A DNA stretch of 64,000 nt from Methylobacterium sp. J-070 (GCF_022829385.1 NZ_JAKSXX010000123.1:277339-341338); one strand, 5' to 3'; counted from the first letter of the stretch, positions 52,480 through 61,032 are shown. Program-made: numbers and translations. Notes: generated from the sequence alone by a model not told the origin.

Positions 52480-52653
52480 ATGACCGAAAACAGGGATTTC
52501 ACTTCAGCCGAGCATCGCAAGGGTTCGGTCAAGGAGGCCCTCGGCAAGCTTACGGGCGATGCCGGGATCGAGGCCGAGGGCCGGCGTCAGAAGCGCGGCG
52601 CCCAGGCCCCCAAGGCCACCGGAACCGAGCGCGGCAAGTCGAACCGGGACTGA
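52480..52653 (+). CDS. short CsbD-family protein
   Basis: The 57-residue protein has the CsbD start pattern RKGSVKEALGKLTGDAGIEAEG, then a Lys/Arg/Gly-rich tail. CsbD-family proteins are small, stress-inducible, hydrophilic proteins of unclear function. It is the first of four CsbD genes in a row and the shortest. GGAG precedes the ATG. Confidence 0.75.
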   Translation: MTENRDFTSAEHRKGSVKEALGKLTGDAGIEAEGRRQKRGAQAPKATGTERGKSNRD

Positions 52654-52719
52654 CGCGCATCCAACCGGCGCCTCGACGCGAGGCGCCCTCCAACCACACC
52701 ACCACAGAAGGACAACGAC

Positions 52720-53226
52720 ATGGTCGATACGGATCGGATCACGGGCGCCGCCAAGGAACTCGGCGGCAAGGTGCAGGGTACGGTGGGTGACCTCACCGGC
52801 TCCAAGCGGGACTCGGCCGAGGGCCGCGCCCGCGAGGCGGCCGGCCAGGCCGAGAATCTCTACGGCCAGGCCAAGGATACCGTCCGCGACGCGGCCGAGC
52901 ACGTCTCCGACACCGCCCGCGACATCGGCGGCAGGATCCGCGACACCGTGGGCGGCCTCGTCGGCTCCGACGACGTCGAGGACCGCGCCCGCCGGGCCCA
53001 GGGTGCCGCCGAGGACCATTTCGACCGGACCCGGCGCTCCGTGCGCCACGCGGCCGACGCGGCCTCCGACTACGCCGAGGAGGCGTACGAGCGCGGCGGC
53101 CATTACCTGCGCCGCGGCACCGGCTCGGTGAGCCATCAGGTCGCCGAGTTCCCCCTCGCCTCCCTGCTCATCGCGGGCGCCGTCGGCTTCGGCCTCGGCC
53201 TGCTGGTCAACGCGACCCGCGACTGA
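52720..53226 (+). CDS. CsbD-family protein with C-terminal membrane anchor
   Basis: The 168-residue protein has an N-terminal CsbD repeat (ITGAAKELGGKVQGTVGDLTG), then amphipathic repeats with spaced AxD/AxR motifs (DTVRDAAEHVSDTARDIG) like LEA proteins. The end is a single hydrophobic helix (ASLLIAGAVGFGLGLLVN), as in the ElaB/YqjD family. It should sit at the inner membrane with its repeat part in the cytoplasm. Confidence 0.85.
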   Translation: MVDTDRITGAAKELGGKVQGTVGDLTGSKRDSAEGRAREAAGQAENLYGQAKDTVRDAAEHVSDTARDIGGRIRDTVGGLVGSDDVEDRARRAQGAAEDHFDRTRRSVRHAADAASDYAEEAYERGGHYLRRGTGSVSHQVAEFPLASLLIAGAVGFGLGLLVNATRD

Positions 53227-53282
53227 GCCGCCAGCTTCGAACCCCAACGACCTTCGACGACCGACCCAACCGGAGTGAAAGC

Positions 53283-54206
53283 GTGACCATCCAGACGACC
53301 ACAGCCCCCCTGGCGACCGCGGCGGCCCACGCCGACACGCGTGCCGTTCTGCTCAACGAGGTGTCGTGGGGCGCCATCTTCGCCGGCGCCGTCACCGCCC
53401 TGGTGACCCAGGTCATCGTCAACCTCGTGGGCGTCGGCGTGGGCCTGGCCTCGGTCGGCACCACCGCCGCCGACAATCCCTCCGCCTCGACGGTCTCGCT
53501 GGGCGCGGGCGTCTGGTTCGTGGCCTCGGGCATCGTCGCCTCGCTGGCCGGCGGGCTCATCGCGGGGCGCCTCTCGGGCAAGCCCCTGCCGGGCGCGGCC
53601 GCCCTGCACGGCCTCGTCTCCTGGGCGGTCACGACCCTCGTCGTGCTCTACCTGCTGACCTCGGCCGCCAGCGGCCTCGTCGGCGGGACCCTCGGCACGG
53701 TCTCCGGCGCCCTCGGCGGCGCCGGCAACCTCGTCGGCGGCACCATCCAGACCGCCGCCCAGGCCGCCGCGCCGTCGCTGTCGAAGATCTCGAACCCGCT
53801 CGACGGCATCGAGCAGAAGGTCCGCCAGCAGGCGGCCGGCCAGGACCCGCAGGCGGCGCGCGATGCCGCGGTGGCGGCGGTGCGCGCCGTGCTGACCGGT
53901 GATGCCGCCCAGAAGGAGCAGGCCAAGACCCGGGCCGCCGACGCGCTTGCCAAGGCCCAGGGCGTCTCGCCCGACCAGGCCAAGGCGCAGATCGACGACT
54001 ATCAAAAGCAGTACGAGCAGGCCGTCGCCACCGCCAAGCAGAAGGCCGAGGCCGCTGCCGTGACGGCCAAGTCGGCGGCCACGCAGGGCGCCTTCTACGC
54101 CGCCCTCGCGCTGGTGCTGGGTGCGCTCGCGGCCTTCTTCGGCGGTCGCCTCGGCGCCCCGAAGCCCGCGACCCTGCTCGGCGCCTACGAGACCCGGCGC
54201 GTCTGA
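53283..54206 (+). CDS. polytopic membrane protein with Ala-rich helical domain
   Basis: The 307-residue protein has three or four hydrophobic helices in the first 140 residues (WGAIFAGAVTALVTQVIVNLVG, ASGIVASLAGGLIAGRL, VTTLVVLYLLTSAASGLVGG). A long Ala/Gln/Lys-rich helical part follows, then a last helix (FYAALALVLGALAAFFGG). Such proteins are often labelled PhnA-like in this genus, but function is unknown. It lies inside the CsbD cluster, ahead of a strong hairpin. Confidence 0.75.
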   Translation: MTIQTTTAPLATAAAHADTRAVLLNEVSWGAIFAGAVTALVTQVIVNLVGVGVGLASVGTTAADNPSASTVSLGAGVWFVASGIVASLAGGLIAGRLSGKPLPGAAALHGLVSWAVTTLVVLYLLTSAASGLVGGTLGTVSGALGGAGNLVGGTIQTAAQAAAPSLSKISNPLDGIEQKVRQQAAGQDPQAARDAAVAAVRAVLTGDAAQKEQAKTRAADALAKAQGVSPDQAKAQIDDYQKQYEQAVATAKQKAEAAAVTAKSAATQGAFYAALALVLGALAAFFGGRLGAPKPATLLGAYETRRV

Positions 54207-54219
54207 TCCCCGTCACCGG

Positions 54220-54239
54220 CCCCCGCCGTCCGGCGGGGG
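54220..54239 (+). terminator. GC hairpin after the membrane protein gene
   Basis: An 8-bp perfect stem (CCCCCGCC/GGCGGGGG) with a GTCC loop lies 14 bases past the stop at 54206. No U-tract follows, so it may be a partial terminator separating the next CsbD gene. Confidence 0.5.
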
Positions 54240-54290
54240 TCCCCACCGGCCGGAACACCCGGCCTCACTCGCCAAGCAGGAGTGCACACG

Positions 54291-54494
54291 ATGAGCAGCA
54301 CCACCGACAAGCTCAAGGGTCTGGCCAACGAGGCCGTCGGCAACGTCAAGCAGGCGGCCGGCAAGGTCGCCGGCAACGACAAGCTCGTGGCCGAGGGCAA
54401 GGCCCAGGAACTGAAGGGCGAAGCGCAGAAGACGGTCGGCGACGTCAAGGACGGCGCCAAAAACCTCGCCGACAAGGTCACCGGCAAGCGCTGA
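54291..54494 (+). CDS. CsbD-family protein
   Basis: The 67-residue protein is a near-complete CsbD domain (TDKLKGLANEAVGNVKQAAG, then GNDKLVAEGKAQELKGEAQK). It is small, Lys/Ala-rich, hydrophilic and expected to be helical. The ribosome site GCAGGAG precedes the ATG at 54291. It stands between two hairpins and is probably a separate transcript unit, likely induced under stress. Confidence 0.88.
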   Translation: MSSTTDKLKGLANEAVGNVKQAAGKVAGNDKLVAEGKAQELKGEAQKTVGDVKDGAKNLADKVTGKR

Positions 54495-54502
54495 TCGCCC
54501 CG

Positions 54503-54528
54503 GGCGGCGCCGGCCGGCCGGCGCCGCC
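54503..54528. terminator. very strong GC hairpin after a CsbD gene
   Basis: An 11-bp perfect stem (arms GGCGGCGCCGG and CCGGCGCCGCC, loop CCGG) forms a full palindrome nine bases past the stop at 54494. A second small hairpin (CCCCC/GGGGG) follows at 54534-54547. It is a likely terminator of the CsbD transcript. Confidence 0.65.
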
Positions 54529-54576
54529 TCCAGCCCCCGTTCGGGGGGCCCGTTGAACCCGACACAGGAGACCCGC

Positions 54577-54960
54577 ATGAACCGCGACCAGATCCGTGGC
54601 GCGTCCCGTCACCTCAAGGGTCGCGCCCAGACCGCCATCGGCGGCCTGACCGGCGACCCGGCCCGCCAGGTGCGCGGCGCCGTCAATCAGGTATCCGGCG
54701 GCGCCCAGTACGCCTACGGACGCGCCCGCGACCGGGCGGAGGATCTCGCCGAGGACGGCCGCCATCTCGCCCACGAGGCGTGGGAGCGGGCCGACGGCCT
54801 CATCGAGGACGGCCGACACGTCGCCGAGGAGGCCCGCCGCCGGGTGCAGACCCACGGCCGCAGGGCGATCCGTTACGCCGACGCCAACCGCACCACGACG
54901 CTGCTCGCCTTCGCCGGCGCGGCCTTCGCCCTCGGCTGGCTCGCCCGTTCCGCGCGCTGA
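54577..54960 (+). CDS. CsbD-like protein with C-terminal membrane anchor
   Basis: The 127-residue protein starts MNRDQIRGASRHLKGRAQT, a CsbD-like pattern. Charged helical repeats with spaced AxD motifs (RARDRAEDLAEDGRHLAHEA) follow, and one C-terminal helix (TLLAFAGAAFALGWLARSAR). It resembles the protein at 52720. Met 54577 is chosen because the upstream 8 residues are not conserved-looking; a GGAG site lies before it. Confidence 0.82.
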   Translation: MNRDQIRGASRHLKGRAQTAIGGLTGDPARQVRGAVNQVSGGAQYAYGRARDRAEDLAEDGRHLAHEAWERADGLIEDGRHVAEEARRRVQTHGRRAIRYADANRTTTLLAFAGAAFALGWLARSAR

Positions 54961-54984
54961 CCGCGCGCCAACCTGGAGATTCCG

Positions 54985-55089
54985 ATGATCCGCAAGCTTC
55001 TCACCGCCTTCCTGCTGCCGAGGGTGATCGCCTTCGTCACGCGCCGCGTCACGGGCCGCGCGGCCACGCCGCCGCGCCGGGGCTACTGA
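54985..55089 (+). CDS. 34-residue small protein
   Basis: A short ORF reads MIRKLLTAFLLPRVIAFVTR, then VTGRAATPPRRGY, with CTGGAG eight bases before the ATG. It has a short hydrophobic segment and a basic tail. It is in line with the CsbD-like gene upstream and the YidB gene downstream, so it is probably translated. Function is unknown. Confidence 0.5.
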   Translation: MIRKLLTAFLLPRVIAFVTRRVTGRAATPPRRGY

Positions 55090-55137
55090 CCGCCGGGCCC
55101 GGCGGCTTCGACCGACCCATCACGGAAAGGACGCGAC

Positions 55138-55617
55138 ATGAGCAAGGGATACCCCTCGATGACCGCCCTCCTGGGGCTGCTCGCGGTGGCGGGCTACCAG
55201 AACCGGGACAAGATCACCGAGTGGCTCGGCACCCCCGCCCGGGACGCCCACGGGTCGGTGGTGCCGCCGGTGGCGCGGACCGCCCCGGTGACCGGGTCGG
55301 CGATACCGTCGAACCTGGAGCGCGTGCTCGGAGGCGTGGGCTCGGCCGGGGTCGGTGGCCTGATCGCCAGCGGGCTGGCCGAACTCGTCGAGCACTTCAC
55401 CAAAGGCGGTCACGGCGACACGGCGAACTCCTGGGTCAGCCCGGGCGCCAACCGGGACATCGCCGAGGCGGACCTGGAGCGTGCCATCGGTCCGGCGACG
55501 CTCGACCACCTCGCGCAGCAGACAGGCCTCGGCCGTTCGGAGATCCTCTCGCGCCTGTCGCGCGAGCTGCCCTCGGCCATCGACCGCTACGCCACCGACG
55601 GCCGCCGCTTCGCCTGA
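55138..55617 (+). CDS. YidB-family (DUF937) protein
   Basis: The 159-residue protein matches the YidB family: MTALLGLLAVAGYQNRDKI at the start, a Gly-rich middle, GDTANSWVSPGANRDIAEADLERAIG near residue 100, and LGRSEILSRLSRELPSAIDR at the end. YidB proteins are of unknown function and are often close to stress genes. It is co-directional with the CsbD genes. Confidence 0.85.
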   Translation: MSKGYPSMTALLGLLAVAGYQNRDKITEWLGTPARDAHGSVVPPVARTAPVTGSAIPSNLERVLGGVGSAGVGGLIASGLAELVEHFTKGGHGDTANSWVSPGANRDIAEADLERAIGPATLDHLAQQTGLGRSEILSRLSRELPSAIDRYATDGRRFA

Positions 55618-55723
55618 GATCGAGAACCGAATGCCGAGGCCGTCGCCCCCGCGCGACGGCCTCGCAGCCGACGAGGGCCGGCGCCGCCGCACCCCTTCGG
55701 GACACCGGGGGTTCCTGCACGCC

Positions 55724-56971
55724 ATGATGGCCCGCCTGCGTCGCATCCTCGTCACGGCGCTGTTCGGCGCGCTCGTCGGCCTCGGGGTGATCACGGCCCT
55801 ATTCGGCCGACGCCCGCGCAGACGCGTCGGGGCGGCGGTCCCGGTCGCCGGTCCGTCGCCCGTCGCCCGGAGGACAGACGGCTGGCGGGGCAGGGCTGCA
55901 GGGCTCGCGGGCCTGTCGCTCCTGATAGGGCTGGCCGGGATCGTCTTCGCGAGCCGTGACATGGGCCTCGGGCCCGGGTCGCGCGCGACCGCCGACGGGA
56001 CGCCCCTGGCCGCCCTTCCGCCCCCGGACGCCGGCGCCGATCGCTCGCCGGCTCCGAAGCCGGATGCGTCGACCCGGGCCCGCCCGACGCCCGCGCGCGG
56101 CAGATCGGCCGCCCTCTCGCCTCCGGCCCCGCCCCCCGCCCGGACCGTGCCGGACCCCAATGTCGTGCAGCCAAGCGGCGATGCCGGTGTCGCCGGACGG
56201 GCTGCGCCGAACGCCGGCGTCGAACCGCCCGTCGACGGCCGGCCCGTCGCCAACGAGCAGGCCGATGCCCACGGCCCTGTCACCCACGCGCCGTCGTCGC
56301 CCGACCAGCCGACCGTTATCCTGTCCCGGCCGGATGGCCCGGCCGCGCGCCAGCCGGCCCCCGGCACCGGGCCGGGACGGCAGGCGCTTCGGGACGGGGA
56401 CGCCGCCGGGGCGCGACCGGATCCGCCCGCGCCGGGGCGGAACGCGCCGGATTCCGGGGATGACCTGCGCGGTTCCGGCGCCGGCGGCCCGACGACGGGC
56501 GAGCTCCGCGACCGGGCGGAGGTCCCGTTCGCGGCCCCCGGCCCCGGCGTCGAGGACGCCCCGCGACGGGATACGGCTCGCGAGGCCGCGGGGTCGGACC
56601 CGCCGCTGCAGCCCGCCAACACCGGCAGCCTGGCCGCGGTCTCCGGCCCCGGGACAGAGACAGCGCGCATCGTGCGGGGCGACAGCCTGTGGCGGATCAG
56701 CCGGCGTGCCTACGGAGCGGGCGCACGCTACACCCTGATCTACGGCGCCAACCGGCACCGGATCCGCGACCCGGACCGCATCTACCCCGGACAGGTCCTC
56801 GTATTGCCGCAGCGGACCGCCGCGAACGGGGCCGCGCGGCGCGACTGGCGGCCCCCCGCGCGGTCATCGGCCCGCCCCGACGCCAGGAGGCGGACGGCGG
56901 CGAACGGGCCGGATTCGAGCGAGACCACGACCAGCTTTGCCGGGGACCGGTCCCGTCCCGCTCCCCGATGA
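55724..56971 (+). CDS. LysM-domain membrane-anchored protein
   Basis: The 415-residue protein has two N-terminal hydrophobic helices (RRILVTALFGALVGLGVITAL and AGLSLLIGLAGIVFASR). A Pro/Ala/Asp-rich disordered linker of about 230 residues follows. One C-terminal LysM domain (IVRGDSLWRISRRAYGAGARYT, then IYPGQVLVLPQ) would bind peptidoglycan. It could link the inner membrane to the cell wall. Start is uncertain; Met 55631 is an alternative. Confidence 0.75.
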   Translation: MMARLRRILVTALFGALVGLGVITALFGRRPRRRVGAAVPVAGPSPVARRTDGWRGRAAGLAGLSLLIGLAGIVFASRDMGLGPGSRATADGTPLAALPPPDAGADRSPAPKPDASTRARPTPARGRSAALSPPAPPPARTVPDPNVVQPSGDAGVAGRAAPNAGVEPPVDGRPVANEQADAHGPVTHAPSSPDQPTVILSRPDGPAARQPAPGTGPGRQALRDGDAAGARPDPPAPGRNAPDSGDDLRGSGAGGPTTGELRDRAEVPFAAPGPGVEDAPRRDTAREAAGSDPPLQPANTGSLAAVSGPGTETARIVRGDSLWRISRRAYGAGARYTLIYGANRHRIRDPDRIYPGQVLVLPQRTAANGAARRDWRPPARSSARPDARRRTAANGPDSSETTTSFAGDRSRPAPR

Positions 56972-57011
56972 ACGGGGCGGCGCCGCGCGCGTGCGCAGCG
57001 CCGCCGTCGAC

Positions 57012-57284
57012 TCAGTAGCCGACGTAGCCGCCGGCACCCTGGCCGGGGCGCGCCGCGCCGCCGGTGCTGCCCGCCGGAGCGACTTGCTGGCGCCCGGCCT
57101 GACGGTTGGCCAGGGCGCGGCCGGCGGCGCAGCCGCCGACGGCGCCGAGGACGCCATGCCCGGCATAGTGCCCGGCGATGCCGCCGACGATCGCGCCCTT
57201 GATGCAGCCCTTCGCCTCGGCCGCCTGACCGGCGGCCATCAGGGCACCCGCCGCCACAGCGGCCACAGCGATACGCTTCATCAT
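57012..57284 (-). CDS. exported glycine-zipper protein
   Basis: The 90-residue protein has a signal peptide (RIAVAAVAAGALMAAGQAAEAK), then a Gly-zipper segment (KGAIVGGIAGHYAGHGVLGAVGG) of the 17-kDa/Rickettsia surface antigen type, then a Gln/Gly-rich tail. Met 57284 is chosen because GGAGG lies about ten bases upstream; an earlier Met at 57293 is too close to it. It is likely an envelope-associated small protein. Confidence 0.75.
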   Translation of the reverse strand: MMKRIAVAAVAAGALMAAGQAAEAKGCIKGAIVGGIAGHYAGHGVLGAVGGCAAGRALANRQAGRQQVAPAGSTGGAARPGQGAGGYVGY

Positions 57285-57468
57285 AGTAATCATCCCTCCG
57301 CGGCAGCGTCGCCGCGACAGCGATGTAAGTGCTCGTGGAGCTTCGAGGAGGGGTGGGCGAACAAATTTTGGTGTCCTGCCGCTCTTGAATTTTTCGGTTC
57401 CCCGTACGGGACCGCTCTTCACAGCGAGTCCGGCCATAACGCGGGATGAATATTGTTTGAACAACCGT

Positions 57469-58131
57469 TCAGGAACGGAGGCCGGCAGCCGAAGTCGGCG
57501 CCGGCCCCGTCCCGCGCGGGGCCGCCGCCTCCGACCCCGCCATGACCGCGCGGGCGCGAGGGGCTCCGCGAGCGAGCCCCGGTCCGCCAGGCCGGCGGGT
57601 CATCGGGATCGAAGCCGATCCCGGTCCGGTCGCGGGTCCGTGCCGAGCCGCTATGCCGGCAGGCGCAGGGCGATGCCCCGCCCCCGGCGGCGTCCGCGGG
57701 CGGGGCATCGCCGCGACCGGGCACGGCGGCGGATCGTCATCGTCGTCGCTCCGGCGGGAGCGGGGAGACCGGCGCAGGGTCGCGGGGCCGTGCGTCCGCC
57801 GGCCAGGCGCCCGCCTCGGCGGAACGGCGACCGCGCGGTCGAGCTGGGCCAAGGCGGCGAGCACCGCGTCCACCGGCACGGGCTCGGCCCTGGAGCCGGT
57901 GAGGCAGCGCAGGCCCGGCGCGTTGTCGACGGCGCAGGCATCCGACGCCCAGGACGCCAGGATCGCGCGCTTGTCCGCGCGGGACAGGTGCGGGTGCCCC
58001 AGGACCTCCCGCGGGTGCCGGAACACGTCTCCGGACGCGACGCGCGCCTGCCACGCCTCGAACGAAGCGGGCGGCAGGGCGGGCGGGTTCACGGGGCCGA
58101 GCCGGTTGGGGTGCGTCTCCATCGTCGACAT
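57469..58131 (-). CDS. conserved hypothetical protein with Asp-rich segment
   Basis: The 220-residue protein has a conserved N-terminal region (ASFEAWQARVASGDVF, then HPHLSRADKRAILASWASDACAV). It continues with LRCLTGSRAEPVPVDAVLAA and a DDDDDPPPCPVAA tract. Similar proteins occur in Methylobacterium, where the N-terminal part is conserved and the tail varies. The last about 60 residues may be non-native. GGGAGG precedes the Met. Function is unknown. Confidence 0.6.
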   Translation of the reverse strand: MSTMETHPNRLGPVNPPALPPASFEAWQARVASGDVFRHPREVLGHPHLSRADKRAILASWASDACAVDNAPGLRCLTGSRAEPVPVDAVLAALAQLDRAVAVPPRRAPGRRTHGPATLRRSPRSRRSDDDDDPPPCPVAAMPRPRTPPGAGHRPAPAGIAARHGPATGPGSASIPMTRRPGGPGLARGAPRARAVMAGSEAAAPRGTGPAPTSAAGLRS

Positions 58132-58231
58132 GGATCATCCTCCCTGAAGGTGCGTGACGGTTCACGGAAAGGGGTCGGGCCCCGGGGCGACCGTCCCCGG
58201 GGTCCCGGTCTTCGGCGGGGGCGCGCCTGGA

Positions 58232-58552
58232 TCAGGCGGCCTCGGGCCCGCCCTCGACCCGGGCCGGCGCATCGCCCTGCCCGCAGGCGGCCTGCGTGCC
58301 GCCGATGCCGATGCGGCGGGGCCTGAGCGCCTCCGGCACCGCGCGCTTGAGAGCGACGGCGAGCCGGCCGTGCTCCAGGCCGGCGCCGGCGACCGCCCTG
58401 GTGATGCGGCAGGCGTCGTCCGCGACCGTCTCGATGGCGTCGGGCGGCCCCTGCGTCGACGGCTCGGTCCGGGCAGCGCGGTCCGGCATCGCGGACAGCC
58501 GGTCACAGCGGACGGTGGAACGGGGGAGCGGGGCGAGATCGAGGGTCCCCAT
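58232..58552 (-). CDS. Hsp20-like protein with its core domain deleted
   Basis: The 106-residue protein starts MGTLDLAPLPRSTVRCDRLS and runs to DDACRITRAVAGAG, matching the N-terminal 57 residues of IbpA-type small heat-shock proteins. It then jumps to LEHGRLAVALKRAVPEALRPRRIGI, which matches their C-terminal end. About 50-60 residues of the alpha-crystallin core are missing. The frame stays open and GGAGGA stands before the Met, so it may still be translated. It could be a dying gene or an altered chaperone fragment. Confidence 0.65.
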   Translation of the reverse strand: MGTLDLAPLPRSTVRCDRLSAMPDRAARTEPSTQGPPDAIETVADDACRITRAVAGAGLEHGRLAVALKRAVPEALRPRRIGIGGTQAACGQGDAPARVEGGPEAA

Positions 58553-58731
58553 GACCACATCCTCCTCGGAGCAACGTGATGACGAGGGTCGCCGGAGGCC
58601 TGGCCGGCGCCCGCAGGGCGAGCCGCGGAACGGCCTCGCGCGCACGTTACGCCGCCGCCGGTCGGTTCCAGGACCGGTGCGGCCCGTCGGACCGGCATCC
58701 GTCCGAAGCCCGTCGCCCGCGACGGGGTGCG

Positions 58732-60129
58732 TCACCCCCCGTCCGGCCTCCGGGCGGCCGCCCCGCCCCGGCCCCGCGCCACCGGGGCGGGCAAGGTCAC
58801 CTCCGCCCTGAGGCCGCCCCCCGCGCGACCGCGGAGGGTGATCTCCCCGCCATGGGCCCGGACGGCCGACCGCGCGATCGCCAGGCCGAGCCCGGTCCCC
58901 CCGGTGTCGAGGCTGCGCGAGTCGTCGAGGCGCGTGAAGGGTGCGAACATCTCCTCGATCCGGTCGGACGGGATGCCGGGCCCGTCGTCGTCGATGGTGC
59001 CGACGACGGCGGCGTCGCGGCGTTCCAGCGCGATCCTGGCGCATCCCCCGTAGCGGACGGCGTTGGCGACGAGGTTGCCGAAGGCGCGGCGGAGGGCCGT
59101 CGCGCGCCCGTGGAACGGGAGGGCGTCGGGGGCGGACAGGGTCACGTCATGGCCCAGGATCCTCTCGTCTTCGACGAGGGACCCCAGCAGGGCGGCCAGG
59201 TCGAACGGGCCGTCGTCCTGGGTGAGCGCGTCCTCGCGTGCGAAGGTGAGCGCCGCCTCGACCATCGCGCGCATGTCCGCGATCGTGCGCACCATCGCGT
59301 CGCGCAGGTCCGCTTCCTCGACCATCTCCGCGCGCAGCCAGAGCGACGCGATGGGCGTGCGCAGGTCGTGGCTTATGGCGGCCAGCATCCGGGTGCGGTC
59401 CGCGACGAAGGCCCGCGAGCGCGCCTGCATCACGTTGAAGGCGGCCGTCATGGTGCGAAGCTCGCGCGGCCCCCGCTCCGGCAGGGGCTCGACGGCCACG
59501 CCCCGGCCGGCGCGCTCGGCGGTCCGGGCCAGGGCCTTCATCGGCCCGACGATGCCCCGCATGGCGATGCTGGTCACGATCAGCACGGCGGCGACGCCGG
59601 CGGCGATCTGGATGAGCCCGATGCGGATCCAGGGCGGCGTCGGAAGCGCGAGCGGCGCCTCGCCGTTGAGCCATCGGCCGTCGTCGAGCCGGACGGACAC
59701 GCGCAGCACCTGCGGCGTGTCGGCGAGACGCTCGGAGGTCGGTTCCGACCGCCGGTCCTGATTCCGCTCGACGAGCAGGAGGCGGGCTTGGCTCGCGCCG
59801 TCCCGCATGCGCCGGTCCAGGCGGCGGGCAAGCCTGGCCTCGTCGGCGTCCATGGCGTTGTCCGGCACCAGGCTGGCGGCGTCGATGGTGAACCGGTGGC
59901 GGGGCGAGCCGTAGGCCTCGATCACCCGGGGGACGGCGTCCGGCGGCACCGTGTCGAGCAGGCGAACCAGGGTGGCGACGCGGTCGACGACCTGGGTGCG
60001 TGCGGCCGCTCGACCGACGAGGGACGATTCCCGCGTGACCATCGCGAAGGCGACGGCCTGTGCGCCGACGACCGCGACCACCAGCAGGAGCGCCAGCCTG
60101 CCGGCGAGGGAGCCCGCGCCCAACCTCAC
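58732..60129 (-). CDS. two-component sensor histidine kinase
   Basis: The 465-residue kinase starts at GTG. It has an N-terminal helix (ALLLVVAVVGAQAVAFAMV), a periplasmic sensor domain of about 130 residues, a second helix near residue 175 and a HAMP region. The H-box is AAISHDLRTPIASL, followed by N-box FGNLVANAVRYG and G-boxes DDGPGIP and GTGLGLAIA. It belongs to the EnvZ/OmpR type. Its start overlaps the response regulator's stop (GTGA). The signal is unknown. Confidence 0.92.
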   Translation of the reverse strand: MRLGAGSLAGRLALLLVVAVVGAQAVAFAMVTRESSLVGRAAARTQVVDRVATLVRLLDTVPPDAVPRVIEAYGSPRHRFTIDAASLVPDNAMDADEARLARRLDRRMRDGASQARLLLVERNQDRRSEPTSERLADTPQVLRVSVRLDDGRWLNGEAPLALPTPPWIRIGLIQIAAGVAAVLIVTSIAMRGIVGPMKALARTAERAGRGVAVEPLPERGPRELRTMTAAFNVMQARSRAFVADRTRMLAAISHDLRTPIASLWLRAEMVEEADLRDAMVRTIADMRAMVEAALTFAREDALTQDDGPFDLAALLGSLVEDERILGHDVTLSAPDALPFHGRATALRRAFGNLVANAVRYGGCARIALERRDAAVVGTIDDDGPGIPSDRIEEMFAPFTRLDDSRSLDTGGTGLGLAIARSAVRAHGGEITLRGRAGGGLRAEVTLPAPVARGRGGAAARRPDGG

Positions 60130-60860
60130 GACACCGCCCTGACATCGGTCGCCAGAACGTAGCCGCCGCCCCAGACCGTCTTGAGGAGTTCCGGATGGGC
60201 CGGATCGCGCTCGAGCTTGCGCCGGAGCCGGCTGACCTGGTTGTCGATGCTGCGGTCGAACCCCTCGGCGGACCGGCCGCTGGTCAGGTCGAGGAGCTGG
60301 TCGCGCGACAGGACGATGCGCGGATGCCGCGTCAGCGCGCAGAGCAGGCGGAACTCGGCGGTGCTGAGGGCCACCGCCCGCCCGGCCTCGTCGACGAGTT
60401 CGCGGCGGTCGGTGTCGAACACCCAGCGGTCGAAGGCGAGCCGGCTTCCGTCGGTGGCGTCGCGGGCGCGGGGAAGCGCCCGGGCCCGGCGCACGAGGTT
60501 CTTGACCCGGGCCAGGAGCTCACGCGGGTCGAACGGCTTCACCACGTAGTCGTCCGCGCCGATTTCCAGGCCGACGATGCGGTCCGTCTGCTCGGCCAGC
60601 GCGGTCAGCAGGATGACGGGCGTGTCGTGGACCTCGCGGATGTGACGGCAGAGCGAGAGCCCGTCCTCGCCCGGCATCATCACGTCGAGGATGACGAGGT
60701 CGATGGCCGATGCCGACAGCGTGGCACGGGCGGTGACCGCGTCGGCGGCCACGCTGACCCGGAGGTCGTGCCGCTTCAGGTAGGCCGCGAGGGGCTCGCG
60801 GATGTCGCGGTGGTCGTCGACCACCAGGACATGGGCGTGATCCTTGGCTGTGTGTCCCAT
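60126..60860 (-). CDS. OmpR-family response regulator
   Basis: The 244-residue regulator has an N-terminal receiver (HVLVVDDHRDIREPL; phospho-acceptor Asp in LVILDVMMPGEDG; Lys in DDYVVKPFDPRE) and a C-terminal winged helix (RELVDEAGRAVALSTAEFRLL, then SRLRRKLERDP). It is the first gene of the pair with the histidine kinase. The divergent gene at 61033 encodes an exported GCG-CRPN protein and is its likely target. Confidence 0.93.
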   Translation of the reverse strand: MGHTAKDHAHVLVVDDHRDIREPLAAYLKRHDLRVSVAADAVTARATLSASAIDLVILDVMMPGEDGLSLCRHIREVHDTPVILLTALAEQTDRIVGLEIGADDYVVKPFDPRELLARVKNLVRRARALPRARDATDGSRLAFDRWVFDTDRRELVDEAGRAVALSTAEFRLLCALTRHPRIVLSRDQLLDLTSGRSAEGFDRSIDNQVSRLRRKLERDPAHPELLKTVWGGGYVLATDVRAVS

Positions 60861-61032
60861 CCGCCGGTTCTAACGCGGCGCGCCATCCGGCAGGCAACGA
60901 AGGTGTCGCAAACTGTGTCAGGCCCCTCGGATCCGCGACCGTCCGCGACACAATCGGGATTTTCCGGCACATCCCTGCGACAGGTCGCGGGCAGTCTTCC
61001 GTCATCGCAATCACCCACAGGGAGAACCTGCA

